A stretch of 64,000 nt of DNA from positions 744,001 to 808,000 of the forward strand of contig NZ_CP133111.1 of NCBI RefSeq assembly GCF_033001325.1, read 5' to 3'. The translations under genes and the position numbers were made by a program. Under the pieces are notes generated by a model, which had not been told where the DNA came from, ran no database searches, and worked only from the letters and a program-made list of their open reading frames with translations. The stretch is from Rhodopseudomonas sp. BAL398. GTDB taxonomy: Bacteria; Pseudomonadota; Alphaproteobacteria; Rhizobiales; Xanthobacteraceae. The number at the start of each line of letters is the position of its first letter. Positions within the stretch are counted from its first letter, which is position 1. Positions 16,190 to 25,789 of this stretch are shown here, piece by piece.

Positions 16190-16420
16190 CTTATTAAGCT
16201 CCTTACACGGGACATTCTCAACCCGCTCGGAGATCGGACGTTCCCGAACCCCTGGTATCTCGCCGCTGCAGGGTGAGCGCTGGGAACTGTACGCAAAATG
16301 AATGAATTGCGGTGAATTCGCGGTGATTGCGCCCGCCGGAGCGGCGTTGTCGTCCGGCTGGACAATTCGCCCCACCAATGGCATCACCACACTGCACAAC
16401 GTCTCCAATGGGCGCGCCTT

Positions 16421-16828
16421 ATGAAACTGTTTCTGCTCCGTTTTTTCACATGGTGGTCGGGTTACACATTCGGCACCCAGCTCTGGACCTGGCGCTTTGG
16501 CGAATTGGTCGGGCAGGACGAGGGCGGCAACCGCTATTTCCGAACCAAGGGCGGCAAGATCGATCCGTCGCTGGGCTTCGAGCGGCGCTGGGTGCTGTAT
16601 AATGGCTATGCCGAGCCGACGCGGGTGCCGGCATCGTGGCATGGCTGGCTGCATCACACGGTCGATGTTCCGCCGGTCGACGAGGCCTATCAGCCCCGCG
16701 AGTGGCAGAAGCCGCATCTGCCGAACCTCACCGGCACCGCTGCGGCCTATCGGCCGGCGGGATCGACGCTGGCTGGTGGTCACCGGCCGAAAGCCACCGG
16801 CGACTACCAGCCCTGGACGCCGCAATAA
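16421..16828 (+). CDS. NDUFA12-family accessory subunit of NADH:quinone oxidoreductase
   Basis: 135 residues, the typical bacterial length. Family signature: LRFFTWWSGYTFGTQLWTW, then VGQDEGGNRYF and RRWVLYNGYAEPTRVPASWHGWLHH, as in NDUFA12/B17.2. This alphaproteobacterial complex I supernumerary subunit, shared with mitochondria, sits on the peripheral arm. In many alphaproteobacteria the gene stands directly before the DUF2155 gene and aat; here three kilobases of other genes intervene. The Shine-Dalgarno sequence is weak. Confidence 0.92.
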   Translation: MKLFLLRFFTWWSGYTFGTQLWTWRFGELVGQDEGGNRYFRTKGGKIDPSLGFERRWVLYNGYAEPTRVPASWHGWLHHTVDVPPVDEAYQPREWQKPHLPNLTGTAAAYRPAGSTLAGGHRPKATGDYQPWTPQ

Positions 16829-16891
16829 ACACCCTGCCGCGACTCAAGCGCGGGGCAGTCGTGCGACATGCCGTGAGGCATGGTGGCGTCA

Positions 16892-17416
16892 TCAGCCCGG
16901 CAGCATCCGCTGCAGCACGCGATCGCGATAATAGAAGCGGTGGATCAGCGCCGCGGCGATATGCGCGCCGATCACGATCAGCAGCGTCCATTCGGCGGCC
17001 TGGTGCAGGCCGTCGATCGCGCGGTTATAGGCCGGGTTTCCCGACGCCAGCATCGGGAACGGCACCAGGCCGAAATAGCTGATGCTCCAGCCGCGAAACG
17101 ACGCGAACAGCCAGCCGGTGAGCGTGGTCGCCAGCACCAAGAGATATAGCAGCCCATGCACCGCCTCCGCGCTGCGGCGCTGCCATGGCGGCAGCGAGGG
17201 CTCCGGCGCCACCCGATGCGTCAATCGCCACAACAGCCGCAGCGTCATGACCGCCAGGATGGTCAGGCCGAATGAGAGGTGGAACATCATCGCGCTGCCG
17301 GGTTGGTCGCCGCGATGAATATCGGGCATCAGCCATCCGATCGGATATTGGATCGCCAGCAATGCCACGATCAGCCAGTGGAAAGTCTTGGCCGGGGTTC
17401 CGTATTGCTGGGTCAT
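16892..17416 (-). CDS. Cytochrome b561-type membrane haem protein
   Basis: 174 residues with four hydrophobic helices. Candidate haem ligands are spread as in the prokaryotic b561 family: FHWLIVALL in helix 1, MMFHLSFGLTI in helix 2, EAVHGLLYLLV in helix 3 and GAHIAAALIHRFYYRD in helix 4. The product would move electrons across or within the inner membrane, for example from quinol to a periplasmic partner or in superoxide scavenging as in CybB. The ATG chosen (MTQQYGTPAKTFHW) matches the usual family start; the open frame extends 13 codons further. It stands alone. Confidence 0.88.
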   Translation of the reverse strand: MTQQYGTPAKTFHWLIVALLAIQYPIGWLMPDIHRGDQPGSAMMFHLSFGLTILAVMTLRLLWRLTHRVAPEPSLPPWQRRSAEAVHGLLYLLVLATTLTGWLFASFRGWSISYFGLVPFPMLASGNPAYNRAIDGLHQAAEWTLLIVIGAHIAAALIHRFYYRDRVLQRMLPG

Positions 17417-17629
17417 CGGCGTCCTCGTCGACAGTGGTCGAGCCTGACATCGCAACGATATGGCATGGCAACGATGGCGGGATCATGCATCGTCAAGGCG
17501 CCGTCGGCAATCGACTCCCACAACGGTCGGCTTCGTTGCTAGCTCGAGGCGACATTAAAACCCTGTCATTTTTGGAACGCTGCTCCGTTGGACCTGTTGG
17601 TCCAGCACTTGAACGAAAAGGAGCACTCA

Positions 17630-18046
17630 ATGCATTTTCCGAAACTGATCACCGCAGCCGCCATGATGGGCGCGATGTCGTTCGCCTCGCTGCAGCCTGC
17701 CGCTGCGGCGCCGATGACGCCGCTTCAGGCGGCGACTGCATCCGATGCATCCGGCGCGACGGTGCAGAATGTGCGTTGGCGCGGTCACCGTGGTTGGCGC
17801 GGCCATCACGGCTATTACCGCGGCGGCTATCATCACCGTGGCTGGAATCGCGATCGCTACGGCTGGGGACCCGGTGCCGCAATTGGCGGGCTCGCCGCGG
17901 GCGCCTTGATTGGCGGCGCGATTGCCAACAGCCGTGCGGAGCAGCAGTCGTCTGACGACGCTTATTGCTCGCAGCGCTTCAAGTCCTACGACCCGTCTTC
18001 GGGGACCTATCTGGGCTATGACGGCAATCGTCACGCCTGTCCGTAA
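17630..18046 (+). CDS. BA14K-family exported protein
   Basis: 138 residues. AAAAGGAG lies seven bases before the ATG. A signal peptide (MHFPKLITAAAMMGAMSFAS) is followed by a His/Arg/Gly/Tyr-rich stretch (GHRGWRGHHGYYRGGYHHRG), a glycine-zipper-like hydrophobic segment (GPGAAIGGLAAGALIGGAIA), and the C-terminal module CSQRFKSYDPSSGTYLGYDG. The architecture is that of the 15635 gene with a shorter repeat region. The glycine-zipper segment suggests envelope association. Confidence 0.82.
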   Translation: MHFPKLITAAAMMGAMSFASLQPAAAAPMTPLQAATASDASGATVQNVRWRGHRGWRGHHGYYRGGYHHRGWNRDRYGWGPGAAIGGLAAGALIGGAIANSRAEQQSSDDAYCSQRFKSYDPSSGTYLGYDGNRHACP

Positions 18047-18067
18047 TCGATAACATCCAACTTGCAG

Positions 18068-18097
18068 CGAAGCCGCGGAGGCAATTCCGCGGCTTCG
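18068..18097. terminator. Hairpin between convergent BA14K and esterase genes
   Basis: CGAAGCCGCGG-AGGCAATT-CCGCGGCTTCG is an 11-bp perfect stem between the two converging genes; it could end transcription from both sides. It lacks a long T run. Confidence 0.6.
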
Positions 18098-18124
18098 TCG
18101 CGCCGATCGTTCGCTCCGCCGCGA

Positions 18125-19072
18125 TCATCCCAGCGCCCTGAGCCAGGCGCCGATCTCGCGCACCGCGACACCGGCCTGCGGCAATAGTTTTCCCATGGTG
18201 AAGAAGCCGTGGAATTGGCCCGGAAAATGGCGGTGCGTCACCGCCACGCCGGCGTCCGCCAGACGTCCGGCATAGGCGTCACCTTCATCGCGCAGCGGGT
18301 CGGCGCCGGCAGTGAGCACGATCGCCGGGGGCAGCCCGGCGAGATTGTCCACCCGCGCCGGGGATGCACGCCAATCGTGAATATCGGCGGCGCCGGTGAG
18401 ATAGTGATCGCGAAACCATCTGATCACCGAATGAGTCAGCAGCACGCTGGTCTCCGGCTCGCTGTGCGAGGGATGGGTCATGGCGAAATCGGTGGCGGGA
18501 TAGATCAGGACCTGGCCCGCCAGGGATGGCCCGCCATTGTCGCGCGCGGCGATCGCCACTACTGCGGCCAGATTTCCGCCGGCGCTGTCGCCGCCGACGC
18601 TGATCCGCGTGGCGTCGATCCCGAGCTGCGCCGCATGATCCGCGATCCACGCCGTTGCCGCCATCGCATCGTCGATCGCGGCGGGAAATTTGTGCTCCGG
18701 CGCCAGCCGGTAGTCGACCGAGATCACGATCAATTGCCCGTCATCGGCGAGCGCGCGGCAGACCACGTCGTGGGTCTCGAGATCGCCGATCACCCAGCCG
18801 CCGCCGTGAAAGAACACCAGCGCGGGCGCCACGCCGTCGCTCTGGCGCAGCGTCTTCGGCGTGTAGATGCGGGCAGGGATCTCGCCGGCGGGGCCCGGGA
18901 TCGAGGTCGATTGCACCGAAGCCAGTTCGGCCGGCTCCGGATTGCTGATCAGGCGCGCGGCCAGATAAAAGTCCCGCGCCTCCTGCGCGGTGAGGTCTTC
19001 ATAGGCCGGACGGCCGGCTTCCTGAAAGGCCTTGAAAACGGCGGCGGCGTCGGGATCGAGGATCGCGGGCAT
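18125..19072 (-). CDS. Alpha/beta hydrolase, hormone-sensitive-lipase-like carboxylesterase
   Basis: 315 residues from the ATG that begins MPAILDPDAAAVFKAFQEAG. Oxyanion-hole motif HGGGW (FFHGGGWVIGDLETHD), nucleophile elbow GDSAGG, acid in TAGADPLRDEG and catalytic His in FPGQFHGFF are all present, so it should be an active esterase of the HSL group (bacterial family IV). Such enzymes hydrolyse short- to medium-chain esters, usually in the cytoplasm. A longer frame to 19144 lacks an RBS. The SDR gene upstream has the same direction, 77 bases away, so the two may form one operon. Confidence 0.9.
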   Translation of the reverse strand: MPAILDPDAAAVFKAFQEAGRPAYEDLTAQEARDFYLAARLISNPEPAELASVQSTSIPGPAGEIPARIYTPKTLRQSDGVAPALVFFHGGGWVIGDLETHDVVCRALADDGQLIVISVDYRLAPEHKFPAAIDDAMAATAWIADHAAQLGIDATRISVGGDSAGGNLAAVVAIAARDNGGPSLAGQVLIYPATDFAMTHPSHSEPETSVLLTHSVIRWFRDHYLTGAADIHDWRASPARVDNLAGLPPAIVLTAGADPLRDEGDAYAGRLADAGVAVTHRHFPGQFHGFFTMGKLLPQAGVAVREIGAWLRALG

Positions 19073-19149
19073 TGTTGCACCTGTTGTTTGTTGGAGCGTG
19101 GCTTGGCGATGAGTTGATTTGGCGACGAAGCTCGTTGTCGACACGGAGG

Positions 19150-19929
19150 TTAGCTCGCGGTGCGTCCGCCATCGACGGTGTAGGCCGAACCGGTGACATA
19201 GCTCGCCTCGTCGGAGGCGAGGAACGCCACCACGGAGGCGACTTCGGCTGCGTGGCCGAGGCGCCGCGCCGGGATCCGCTCGACGATCTTCTCGTTCGGA
19301 ACCGCTTCACTGCGAGGATTGCGGCCCTGGATGATCGAACTCAGCATGCGGCTGTCGATCAGGCCGGGGCAGACGCAATTGACCCGCACGTCGGTGCCGG
19401 TGCATTCCAGCGCCGCGCTTTTGGTCAACCCGATCACCGCGTGCTTGCTGGCGCTGTAGGGCGCAATATCGGCCGAGCCGATCAGTCCGGCGATCGAGGC
19501 GGTGTTGATGATGCTGCCGGCGTTCTGCGTCAGCATCACCGGAAGCACATGTTTGAGGCCGAGAAATACCCCGACCACATTGACGTCGAGCACCCGGCGA
19601 AACGCCTCCAGCGAGGTGCGGACGATCGGCTTAATGTCGCCCTCGATCCCGGCATTGTTATAGAACACGTCGATCGCGCCGAAGCTTTCCATCGCGGCGC
19701 GGACATAGGCTTCGACCTCGGCTTCCTGGGTGACATCGGCGGTCAGCGCCACCGCCTTTGCGGAGGCCGGCAGGTCGGCGACCGCCGCCGCGAGCTGGCG
19801 CTGGTCGCGATCCACCGCGACCAGCCGCGCGCCGCGCGCGGCCAGAAGCATCATGGTCGCGGTCCCGATCACCCCGGCCGCGCCAGTGACCAGCGCGACC
19901 CTGCCATCGAGCCGAATACGATCGCTCAT
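19150..19929 (-). CDS. Short-chain dehydrogenase/reductase (SDR)
   Basis: 259 residues, classical SDR length. Cofactor motif VTGAAGVIGTA near the N-terminus, an Asp after strand 2 (LVAVDRDQRQ) that favours NAD, NNAG (FYNNAGIEG), the catalytic Ser (NTASIAG) and YSASK (Tyr-x3-Lys), and the C-terminal YVTGSAYTVDGG. It oxidises or reduces an alcohol/ketone pair; the substrate cannot be deduced. It lies upstream of the esterase in the same direction, which suggests a small catabolic unit (ester to alcohol to ketone), inferred only. Confidence 0.92.
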   Translation of the reverse strand: MSDRIRLDGRVALVTGAAGVIGTATMMLLAARGARLVAVDRDQRQLAAAVADLPASAKAVALTADVTQEAEVEAYVRAAMESFGAIDVFYNNAGIEGDIKPIVRTSLEAFRRVLDVNVVGVFLGLKHVLPVMLTQNAGSIINTASIAGLIGSADIAPYSASKHAVIGLTKSAALECTGTDVRVNCVCPGLIDSRMLSSIIQGRNPRSEAVPNEKIVERIPARRLGHAAEVASVVAFLASDEASYVTGSAYTVDGGRTAS

Positions 19930-20199
19930 GCCTGACGTTTCCCCATTTATTCCGGTTCGATCCGGATGATTGCGGCGGTTTCGGACTTGGTCCGCGCCGA
20001 TGACTTGGTGGATTATTTCAGCTGCGGCGCTGCCTGACCAGTGCCGGACTGACCATGGCCGGCGATGCGGCGCGTCCGATCGCCCTTTCCCCGCCGTATT
20101 CGCCGTGTTAACCGGAGGACGAACGCGAGCGGCCTAATTTTGTACAATGTCGCGAGCCTGATTCGTCGATTTGACGCCGCGCGGAATGTTTCGAACCCC

Positions 20200-21096
20200 A
20201 TGAGTCGGATTGTTACCTCAACGGCCCTAGCGGCCCTGCTTGCCGCCTCGTTGGTTGCCGTCGCGCCGCCTGCGCGCGCGCAGATCGGGAATATTTTTTC
20301 CGATCCGGCGCCGCGTCCGCCGGGCAGTGTTCCGCGCGACGAATATCCGCCCGACGACGAAGAGGAAGTGCCGGATCTGCCGCAGCGCGGTCGGCTGCTG
20401 CCGGCGCCGAATCGACTGGCCCCGGGACAGGGCGCCCCGCTGCCGGGTGCCGTGCAATCGCAGCCGTTGCCGCCGCCGCCCGGTACCACCATCATTCCGC
20501 AGAATCCGCCGGCCAGCGCCGCCGTCAATCCGCTGCCCGGCCTGCCGCCGGGCCAGCGCCAACCCAAAGGCCAGCCGCAGCCCGCAACACCCGGTGCCGC
20601 AACGCCCGACGCCGCACCGCCGACCGCCGCGACGCTGCAACCTGGCGACGAGATCGTCACCGAACCGCCGGCGCAGAAGATCGTCAACAAGAAGGCGAGT
20701 TTCTCCGGCCTCGACAAGATCACCGGCCGGATCATCAATTTCGACGCCGACATCGGCGAGACCGTGCAATTCGGCGCGCTGCGGGTGAAGACCGACGCCT
20801 GCTATACGCGGCCGGCGACCGAGGCCGCCAACACCGACGCCTTTGTCGAGGTCGACGAGATCACGCTGCAGGGCGAAGTGAAGCGGATCTTCTCCGGCTG
20901 GATGTTCGCCGCCAGTCCCGGCCTGCACGGCGTCGAGCACCCGATTTACGATATTTGGCTGACCGACTGCAAAAATCCGGAGAACGCCGTGGCCGCCGCG
21001 CAGCCCGATACGCCGGCGCCGGCGCCAGCCCCGAAGCCGCGACCAAGGCAGCGCTCGGCGGCGCCGCCCAATCCGTTCCCGGCATTCCGGCAGTAA
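20200..21096 (+). CDS. Exported DUF2155-domain protein
   Basis: 298 residues. Signal peptide (about 1-28, ending in PPARA), then a long Pro/Gln/Ala-rich low-complexity region (about 30-155), and the DUF2155 domain at about 160-265 (KASFSGLDKITGRIINFDAD through the HGVEHPIYDIWLTDCKNP end), followed by a Pro-rich tail. DUF2155 proteins in alphaproteobacteria are periplasmic and found next to aat and NDUFA12, as here; the molecular role is not established. The frame extends further upstream, but the signal peptide fixes the start at the ATG at 20200. Confidence 0.85.
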   Translation: MSRIVTSTALAALLAASLVAVAPPARAQIGNIFSDPAPRPPGSVPRDEYPPDDEEEVPDLPQRGRLLPAPNRLAPGQGAPLPGAVQSQPLPPPPGTTIIPQNPPASAAVNPLPGLPPGQRQPKGQPQPATPGAATPDAAPPTAATLQPGDEIVTEPPAQKIVNKKASFSGLDKITGRIINFDADIGETVQFGALRVKTDACYTRPATEAANTDAFVEVDEITLQGEVKRIFSGWMFAASPGLHGVEHPIYDIWLTDCKNPENAVAAAQPDTPAPAPAPKPRPRQRSAAPPNPFPAFRQ

Positions 21097-21170
21097 TTGG
21101 TTCGAGACTCCCGATCTGCATGCAGCTCATGCTGCAGGCGCTCGGAAGGACGCCTGATTTTTGATCCAGG

Positions 21171-21851
21171 TTATTTTTCGTTGCCCGCGATGATCGCCAA
21201 GGCGTCGGCGCCACTGACCGGTGCGTCGACCGGCAGCACATCGAATGCCGCCATGCCTTTCAGCGCGGCATCCAGCATCTTGCGATAGCGCTGCCGCGGC
21301 ACTTCGACAGCGCCGAACGAACGCAGATGTTCGGTGACGAACTGGGTGTCGAGCAGCACATAGCCGCCGGCGATCAGCCGCGCCACCAGATGCACCAGCG
21401 CGACTTTTGAGGCGTCGCGGGCGCGATGGAACATGCTCTCGCCGAAAAACGCCCGGCCGAGGCTGACGCCATACAACCCGCCGGCGAGGTCGCCGTCCTG
21501 CCAGACCTCGACGCTGTGGCAGTGGCCGATCCGGTGCAGCTCGGTATAGAGCTCGCGGATTCGGCGGTTGATCCAGGTGTCGTCGCGATCCGGCTGCGGC
21601 GCCGCGCAGCCATCGATCACCGCCTTGAAATCCCGGTTCACGGTGACGGTGAAGGCGTCCGAGCGCACCGTGCGGGCCAGTCGCGAGGCGATGTGGAAGC
21701 CCCGCAGCGGAATGATGCCGCGCAGCTCCGGCTCGACCCAGAACAGGGTCGGATCGTCGACGCTCTCGCTCATCGGAAAAATGCCGCACGCATAGGCGCG
21801 TAGCAGCACTTCGGGCGTGATCTCGGACGATGCGGAGTCGCGTGAACTCAT
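21171..21851 (-). CDS. aat: Leucyl/phenylalanyl-tRNA--protein transferase
   Basis: 226 residues. Characteristic stretches: [62 protein letters not shown] and FFGESMF, all typical of Aat. The enzyme adds Leu or Phe from aminoacyl-tRNA to proteins with N-terminal Arg or Lys, marking them for ClpS/ClpAP (N-degron pathway). It is convergent with the DUF2155 gene, with a 74-base gap. A GTG codon directly precedes the chosen ATG. In related genomes aat is usually followed by accC; here they are separated by 12 kb of other genes. Confidence 0.95.
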   Translation of the reverse strand: MSSRDSASSEITPEVLLRAYACGIFPMSESVDDPTLFWVEPELRGIIPLRGFHIASRLARTVRSDAFTVTVNRDFKAVIDGCAAPQPDRDDTWINRRIRELYTELHRIGHCHSVEVWQDGDLAGGLYGVSLGRAFFGESMFHRARDASKVALVHLVARLIAGGYVLLDTQFVTEHLRSFGAVEVPRQRYRKMLDAALKGMAAFDVLPVDAPVSGADALAIIAGNEK

Positions 21852-22033
21852 CACTCAACCTACCATGCCTGTGCGGTCGCGGCGACAACGCCGCACGCCC
21901 GTAGTTTAACGAGCAGGGGTTTTGTTCCCGTCCGGATAAAAAATAGGGTTGGAGACAATTGGTGTGAGATACCCCATAGCTGTCTGCGCCGGCGCGACAA
22001 ATTGCCGCCGGGCCAATCAAGAGGGTCCTCACG

Positions 22034-22783
22034 GTGGATCATGCCGCCTTGCCAAGCCTATCTCGCCGTTCGCTGCTCACCTCGACCGCGGCCCTCATGG
22101 TCGTCGGCGCGACGCCCGTCTTTGCGCGCACCGTCGGGGGCAGGATGCCCTGGGATCCCGGCAGCGCGACGCCGCCGATCCAGGTGCGTCCGGGGCCCTG
22201 GGTGTTCTTCACGGCGCAAGAGGCCGCACTGGTCGAAGCCGTGGTCGATCGCCTGATTCCTCCCGACGACAGGGGTCCCGGCGGCAAGGAGGCCGGTTGC
22301 GCCGTCTATATCGATCGGCAATTGGCCGGTCCCTATGGCCATGCCGCGGGCCTCTACACCCAGCCGCCCTTCATGGCCGGCGCCGCGTCCCAGGCGTTTC
22401 AAATGCCGGGCTCCCCCGCGGCGCGCTACCGGGCCGGGCTGAAGGCGCTGGCAGACTATGTCGGCATCACATTCGCCGATAAATCATTTCGCGATCTCGC
22501 GCCGGCCGATCAGGACAAGGTGCTGAGCGGGCTGGAGTCGGGTTCGATCGTGCTCAAGGGCGTCAAATCCGCCGAATTCTTTGCCCTGCTGCTGCAGAAC
22601 ACCCAGGAAGGCTTCTTTGCCGATCCGGTCTATGGCGGCAATCGCGACATGGCCGGCTGGAAGCTCGTCGGATTTCCGGGCGCGCGCTACGACTATCGCG
22701 ACTGGGTTGATCATCATAACGAGGCCTACCCGCTGCCGCCGGTGAGCATCATGGGGCGGTCCGACTGGACCGTGCGGGAGTAG
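22034..22783 (+). CDS. Gluconate 2-dehydrogenase-type small subunit (subunit 3), Tat-exported
   Basis: 249 residues from a GTG start with GAGGG upstream. The N-terminus carries a twin-arginine signal (SRRSLLTSTAALMVVGATPV). The mature part contains WVFFTAQEAALVEAVVDRLI and the C-terminal stretch NRDMAGWKLVGFPGARYDYR, both typical of gluconate_2-dh3 (PF13618). The small subunit escorts the flavoprotein, which lacks its own signal, through the Tat system. It is the first gene of a three-gene operon, only 4 bases before the GMC subunit. Confidence 0.92.
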   Translation: MDHAALPSLSRRSLLTSTAALMVVGATPVFARTVGGRMPWDPGSATPPIQVRPGPWVFFTAQEAALVEAVVDRLIPPDDRGPGGKEAGCAVYIDRQLAGPYGHAAGLYTQPPFMAGAASQAFQMPGSPAARYRAGLKALADYVGITFADKSFRDLAPADQDKVLSGLESGSIVLKGVKSAEFFALLLQNTQEGFFADPVYGGNRDMAGWKLVGFPGARYDYRDWVDHHNEAYPLPPVSIMGRSDWTVRE

Positions 22784-22787
22784 GACA

Positions 22788-24551
22788 ATGGCACGCAAAC
22801 TTCCCCGCAAGGACGTGGTGATCGTCGGGCTCGGCTGGACCGGCTCAATCCTGGCCTATGAGATGGCGAAAGCCGGCCTCGACGTGGTGGCGATCGAACG
22901 GGGCCCGTGGCGCGACACCGCGACCGACTTTCCGCCGGCCTATGCGCAGGACGAATTGCGCTACGCGGTGCGGCTCGATCTGTTTCTGCGGCCGCAGCAG
23001 GACACGCTGACCTTCCGCAACAATGCCAGCCAATCGGCGCTGCCGATCCGCAGCTTTTCGGGCTTTCTTCCCGGCAATGGCGTCGGCGGCGCCGGCGTCC
23101 ATTGGAACGGTCAGACCTGGCGCTTCCTGCCGACTGATTTCAAGCTGCGCAGCCATCTCGAGGAACGCTACGGCAAGGATGCGCTGCCCGGCGACATGAC
23201 GATCCAGGATTGGCCGGTCAGCTATGACGAGCTGGAGCCCTATTACGACCGCTTCGAAAAGCTCTGCGGCACCTCCGGCAAGGCCGGTAACCTCAAGGGC
23301 ACGGTGCAGCCCGGCGGCAATCCGTTCGAGGGCTGGCGCTCGTCGGACTATCCGAACCCGCCGCTGAAACAGGGGCTCGCCGCCACGCTGTTCGCCGAGG
23401 CTGCGCGGAAAACCGGGCACACGCCGTTTCCGCAGCCGGCCTCGAATATGAGCGAGGCCTATACCAATCCGCTCGGTGTCAAGCTCGGGCAGTGCACTTA
23501 TTGCGGCTTCTGCGAACGCTTCGGCTGCGGCAATTACGCCAAATCCAGCCCGCAGACCTGCGTGCTGCCGGCCTTGATGCGATTCCCCAATTTTTCCGCG
23601 CAGACCGACTCCGAAGTCACCAAGATCAATCTGGATTCCACCGGCAAACGCGCCACCGGCGTCACCTATGTGGATACGTCAGGTGTGGAATGGGAGCAGC
23701 CCGCTGACATCGTGCTGGTCTGCGCCTTCTCGTTGTTCAATGTCCGGCTGATGCTGTTGTCCGGCATCGGCAAACCCTATGACGGCGCCACCGGGCAGGG
23801 CGTGGTCGGGCGCAACTACGCCTATCAGACCACGTCGGGCGTCAGCCTGATCCTGAAGGACAAGATCCTCAATCCGTTCATCGCCACCGGCGCCCACGGC
23901 ATGATCATCGACGATTACAATGGCGACAATTTCGACCATAGCGGGCTCGGCTTTGTCGGCGGCGGCTATATGGGCGCGGGCCAGACCGGCGCCCGGCCGA
24001 TCTCGACCCGGCCGGTGCCGGAGGGGACGCCAAAATGGGGCGCGGCCTGGAAGAAGGCGACCGCCGAAACTTATCAGAGCGCCTTCAATCTCTCGACCCA
24101 CGGCAGCTCCTACAGCTATCAAGACTGCTATCTCGATCTCGATCCGACCTACAAGGACCGGCTTGGCCGGCCATTGATGCGGATGACGTTCGACTTCCAC
24201 GACAATGAATTGAAGATGTCGGCCTATCTCACCGCGCGCCTTGCCGAGATCGCGCGCGCGATGGATCCGGTCGAGATGAAGGCGAGCCCGCGCAAGGGGC
24301 CGTATAACGTCAACATCTATCAGACCACCCACAACACCGGCGGCACGGTGATGGGCGCCGATCCCGCCAACAGCGTGGTCAACCGCTACTGTCAGAGCTG
24401 GGACGTCCACAACGTGTTCGTGCCCGGCGGCGCCTCGGTGTTTCCGCAGAACCACGGCTACAACCCGACCGATACGGTCGGCGCGCTGGCCTATTGGACC
24501 GCCGACGCGATCAAGAATCGCTACCTCAAAAACCCGGGACCGCTGGTGTGA
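22788..24551 (+). CDS. GMC-family FAD dehydrogenase subunit (gluconate 2-dehydrogenase-like)
   Basis: 587 residues. The FAD-binding start is VVIVGLGWTGSILAYEMAKA followed by VVAIERGPW. GMC features include NGVGGAGVHWNGQTWRF, a Cys cluster (CTYCGFCERFGCGNYAKSSP) that could hold an iron-sulfur cluster as in membrane-bound fructose, sorbitol and gluconate dehydrogenases, and the C-terminal GMC_oxred_C part with SVFPQNHGYNPTDTVG (catalytic His/Asn region). It oxidises a polyol or aldonate in the periplasm and passes electrons to the cytochrome subunit. No signal peptide, in line with hitch-hiking on the Tat-bearing small subunit. The precise sugar substrate cannot be told. Confidence 0.93.
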   Translation: MARKLPRKDVVIVGLGWTGSILAYEMAKAGLDVVAIERGPWRDTATDFPPAYAQDELRYAVRLDLFLRPQQDTLTFRNNASQSALPIRSFSGFLPGNGVGGAGVHWNGQTWRFLPTDFKLRSHLEERYGKDALPGDMTIQDWPVSYDELEPYYDRFEKLCGTSGKAGNLKGTVQPGGNPFEGWRSSDYPNPPLKQGLAATLFAEAARKTGHTPFPQPASNMSEAYTNPLGVKLGQCTYCGFCERFGCGNYAKSSPQTCVLPALMRFPNFSAQTDSEVTKINLDSTGKRATGVTYVDTSGVEWEQPADIVLVCAFSLFNVRLMLLSGIGKPYDGATGQGVVGRNYAYQTTSGVSLILKDKILNPFIATGAHGMIIDDYNGDNFDHSGLGFVGGGYMGAGQTGARPISTRPVPEGTPKWGAAWKKATAETYQSAFNLSTHGSSYSYQDCYLDLDPTYKDRLGRPLMRMTFDFHDNELKMSAYLTARLAEIARAMDPVEMKASPRKGPYNVNIYQTTHNTGGTVMGADPANSVVNRYCQSWDVHNVFVPGGASVFPQNHGYNPTDTVGALAYWTADAIKNRYLKNPGPLV

Positions 24552-25789
24552 AGCCGATGATGCGCTCATCTCTCGCCGTCGCCGCGCTGCTGGCGGTCGT
24601 CGCAGCTCCCGCCGCCGCGCAGGACAGCCAAAGTTTCGACCGTATCGAACGCGGTCGCGCGCTGGCGGTGCTCGGCGATTGCGGCGGGTGCCATACCGCG
24701 CCGGGCGGCAAGCCGTTCGCCGGCGGACTGCCGCTCGCCACGCCGTTCGGCACGATCGTTGCGGCGAACATCACGCCGGATCGGCAGACCGGGATCGGCA
24801 ACATGACCGATGCCGAATTCCTCTCCGCGCTGCGCGAGGGGCGAGGCCAGGGCGGCAAGCGGCTGTATCCGGCGATGCCCTATCCGGCTTACACCAAGAT
24901 GACCGACGACGACGTGCTGGCCATCCGCGCCTATCTTGCCACCGTGGAGCCGGTCAGCAACGCCGTGGTCTCCAATCAATTGCCGTTCCCGCTCAATATC
25001 CGGCTGGCGATGCTGGGCTGGAATTGGCTGAATTTCACGCCCGGCCACTATCGGCCCGATCCGCACAAATCCGCCGAATGGAATCGCGGCGCCTATATCG
25101 TGCAGGGTCCGGCGCATTGCGGCACCTGTCATACGCCGAAGACGCTGCTGGGCGGCGACAAGGCCGCGGCCGCGCTGGCGGGCGGGACGCTGCAGGGGTG
25201 GTACGCGCCCAACCTCACCAATGATCCGCGCAGCGGCATCGGCAATTGGACCAAGGACGAGGTGGTCCAGTATCTGAAGACGGGCAGCAACAGCTGGACG
25301 CTGGCGTCGGGGCCGATGGCCGAGGCGATCCGGCACTCCACCTCGCACATGCCGGATGCGGATATCGCGGCGATCGCGACGTATTTGAAGGATAGCGGGC
25401 TCGGCGCGGTCAAGGCTGCGCCCGTTGCCGTCGCGGCCAGCAACAATGCGATGCGGGCCGGGGCTGCGATCTTCAAGGATTCATGCGCGGTCTGCCACAA
25501 GGACGATGGAATCGGCGAGGCCCATCTGTTCCCGCGACTTGCCGGCAGCGCGCTGGTGCAGTCCGAGGATCCGACCACGCTGACGCGGCTGGTGCTGCAT
25601 GGAAGCCGTGCGGTTGCGACCGCGACCAAGCCGACGGGGCCGGCGATGCCGGCGTTCGACTGGCGGCTCAACGATGCCCAGGTCGCGGCGGTGCTGACCT
25701 ATATCCGCAACCAATGGGGCAATGCCGCCGCGCCGGTCACGGCCAGCAATGTCGCCAAACAGCGCCGGTCACTGGCGAGCGCGCCTTAG
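24548..25789 (+). CDS. Tri-haem cytochrome c subunit of the GMC dehydrogenase
   Basis: About 413 residues. Signal peptide (LAVAALLAVVAAPAAAQ), then three CxxCH haem-binding motifs: GDCGGCHTAPG, AHCGTCHTPKT and DSCAVCHKDDG. That is the layout of the cytochrome subunit of gluconate/alcohol dehydrogenases, which hands electrons to ubiquinone. Start options are a GTG at 24548, overlapping the flavoprotein's TGA (GTGA), or ATG at 24557 or 24560; the overlap favours GTG. No clear C-terminal membrane anchor is seen. The TAG stop lies within the left arm of the inverted-repeat element that follows. Confidence 0.93.
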   Translation: MKPMMRSSLAVAALLAVVAAPAAAQDSQSFDRIERGRALAVLGDCGGCHTAPGGKPFAGGLPLATPFGTIVAANITPDRQTGIGNMTDAEFLSALREGRGQGGKRLYPAMPYPAYTKMTDDDVLAIRAYLATVEPVSNAVVSNQLPFPLNIRLAMLGWNWLNFTPGHYRPDPHKSAEWNRGAYIVQGPAHCGTCHTPKTLLGGDKAAAALAGGTLQGWYAPNLTNDPRSGIGNWTKDEVVQYLKTGSNSWTLASGPMAEAIRHSTSHMPDADIAAIATYLKDSGLGAVKAAPVAVAASNNAMRAGAAIFKDSCAVCHKDDGIGEAHLFPRLAGSALVQSEDPTTLTRLVLHGSRAVATATKPTGPAMPAFDWRLNDAQVAAVLTYIRNQWGNAAAPVTASNVAKQRRSLASAP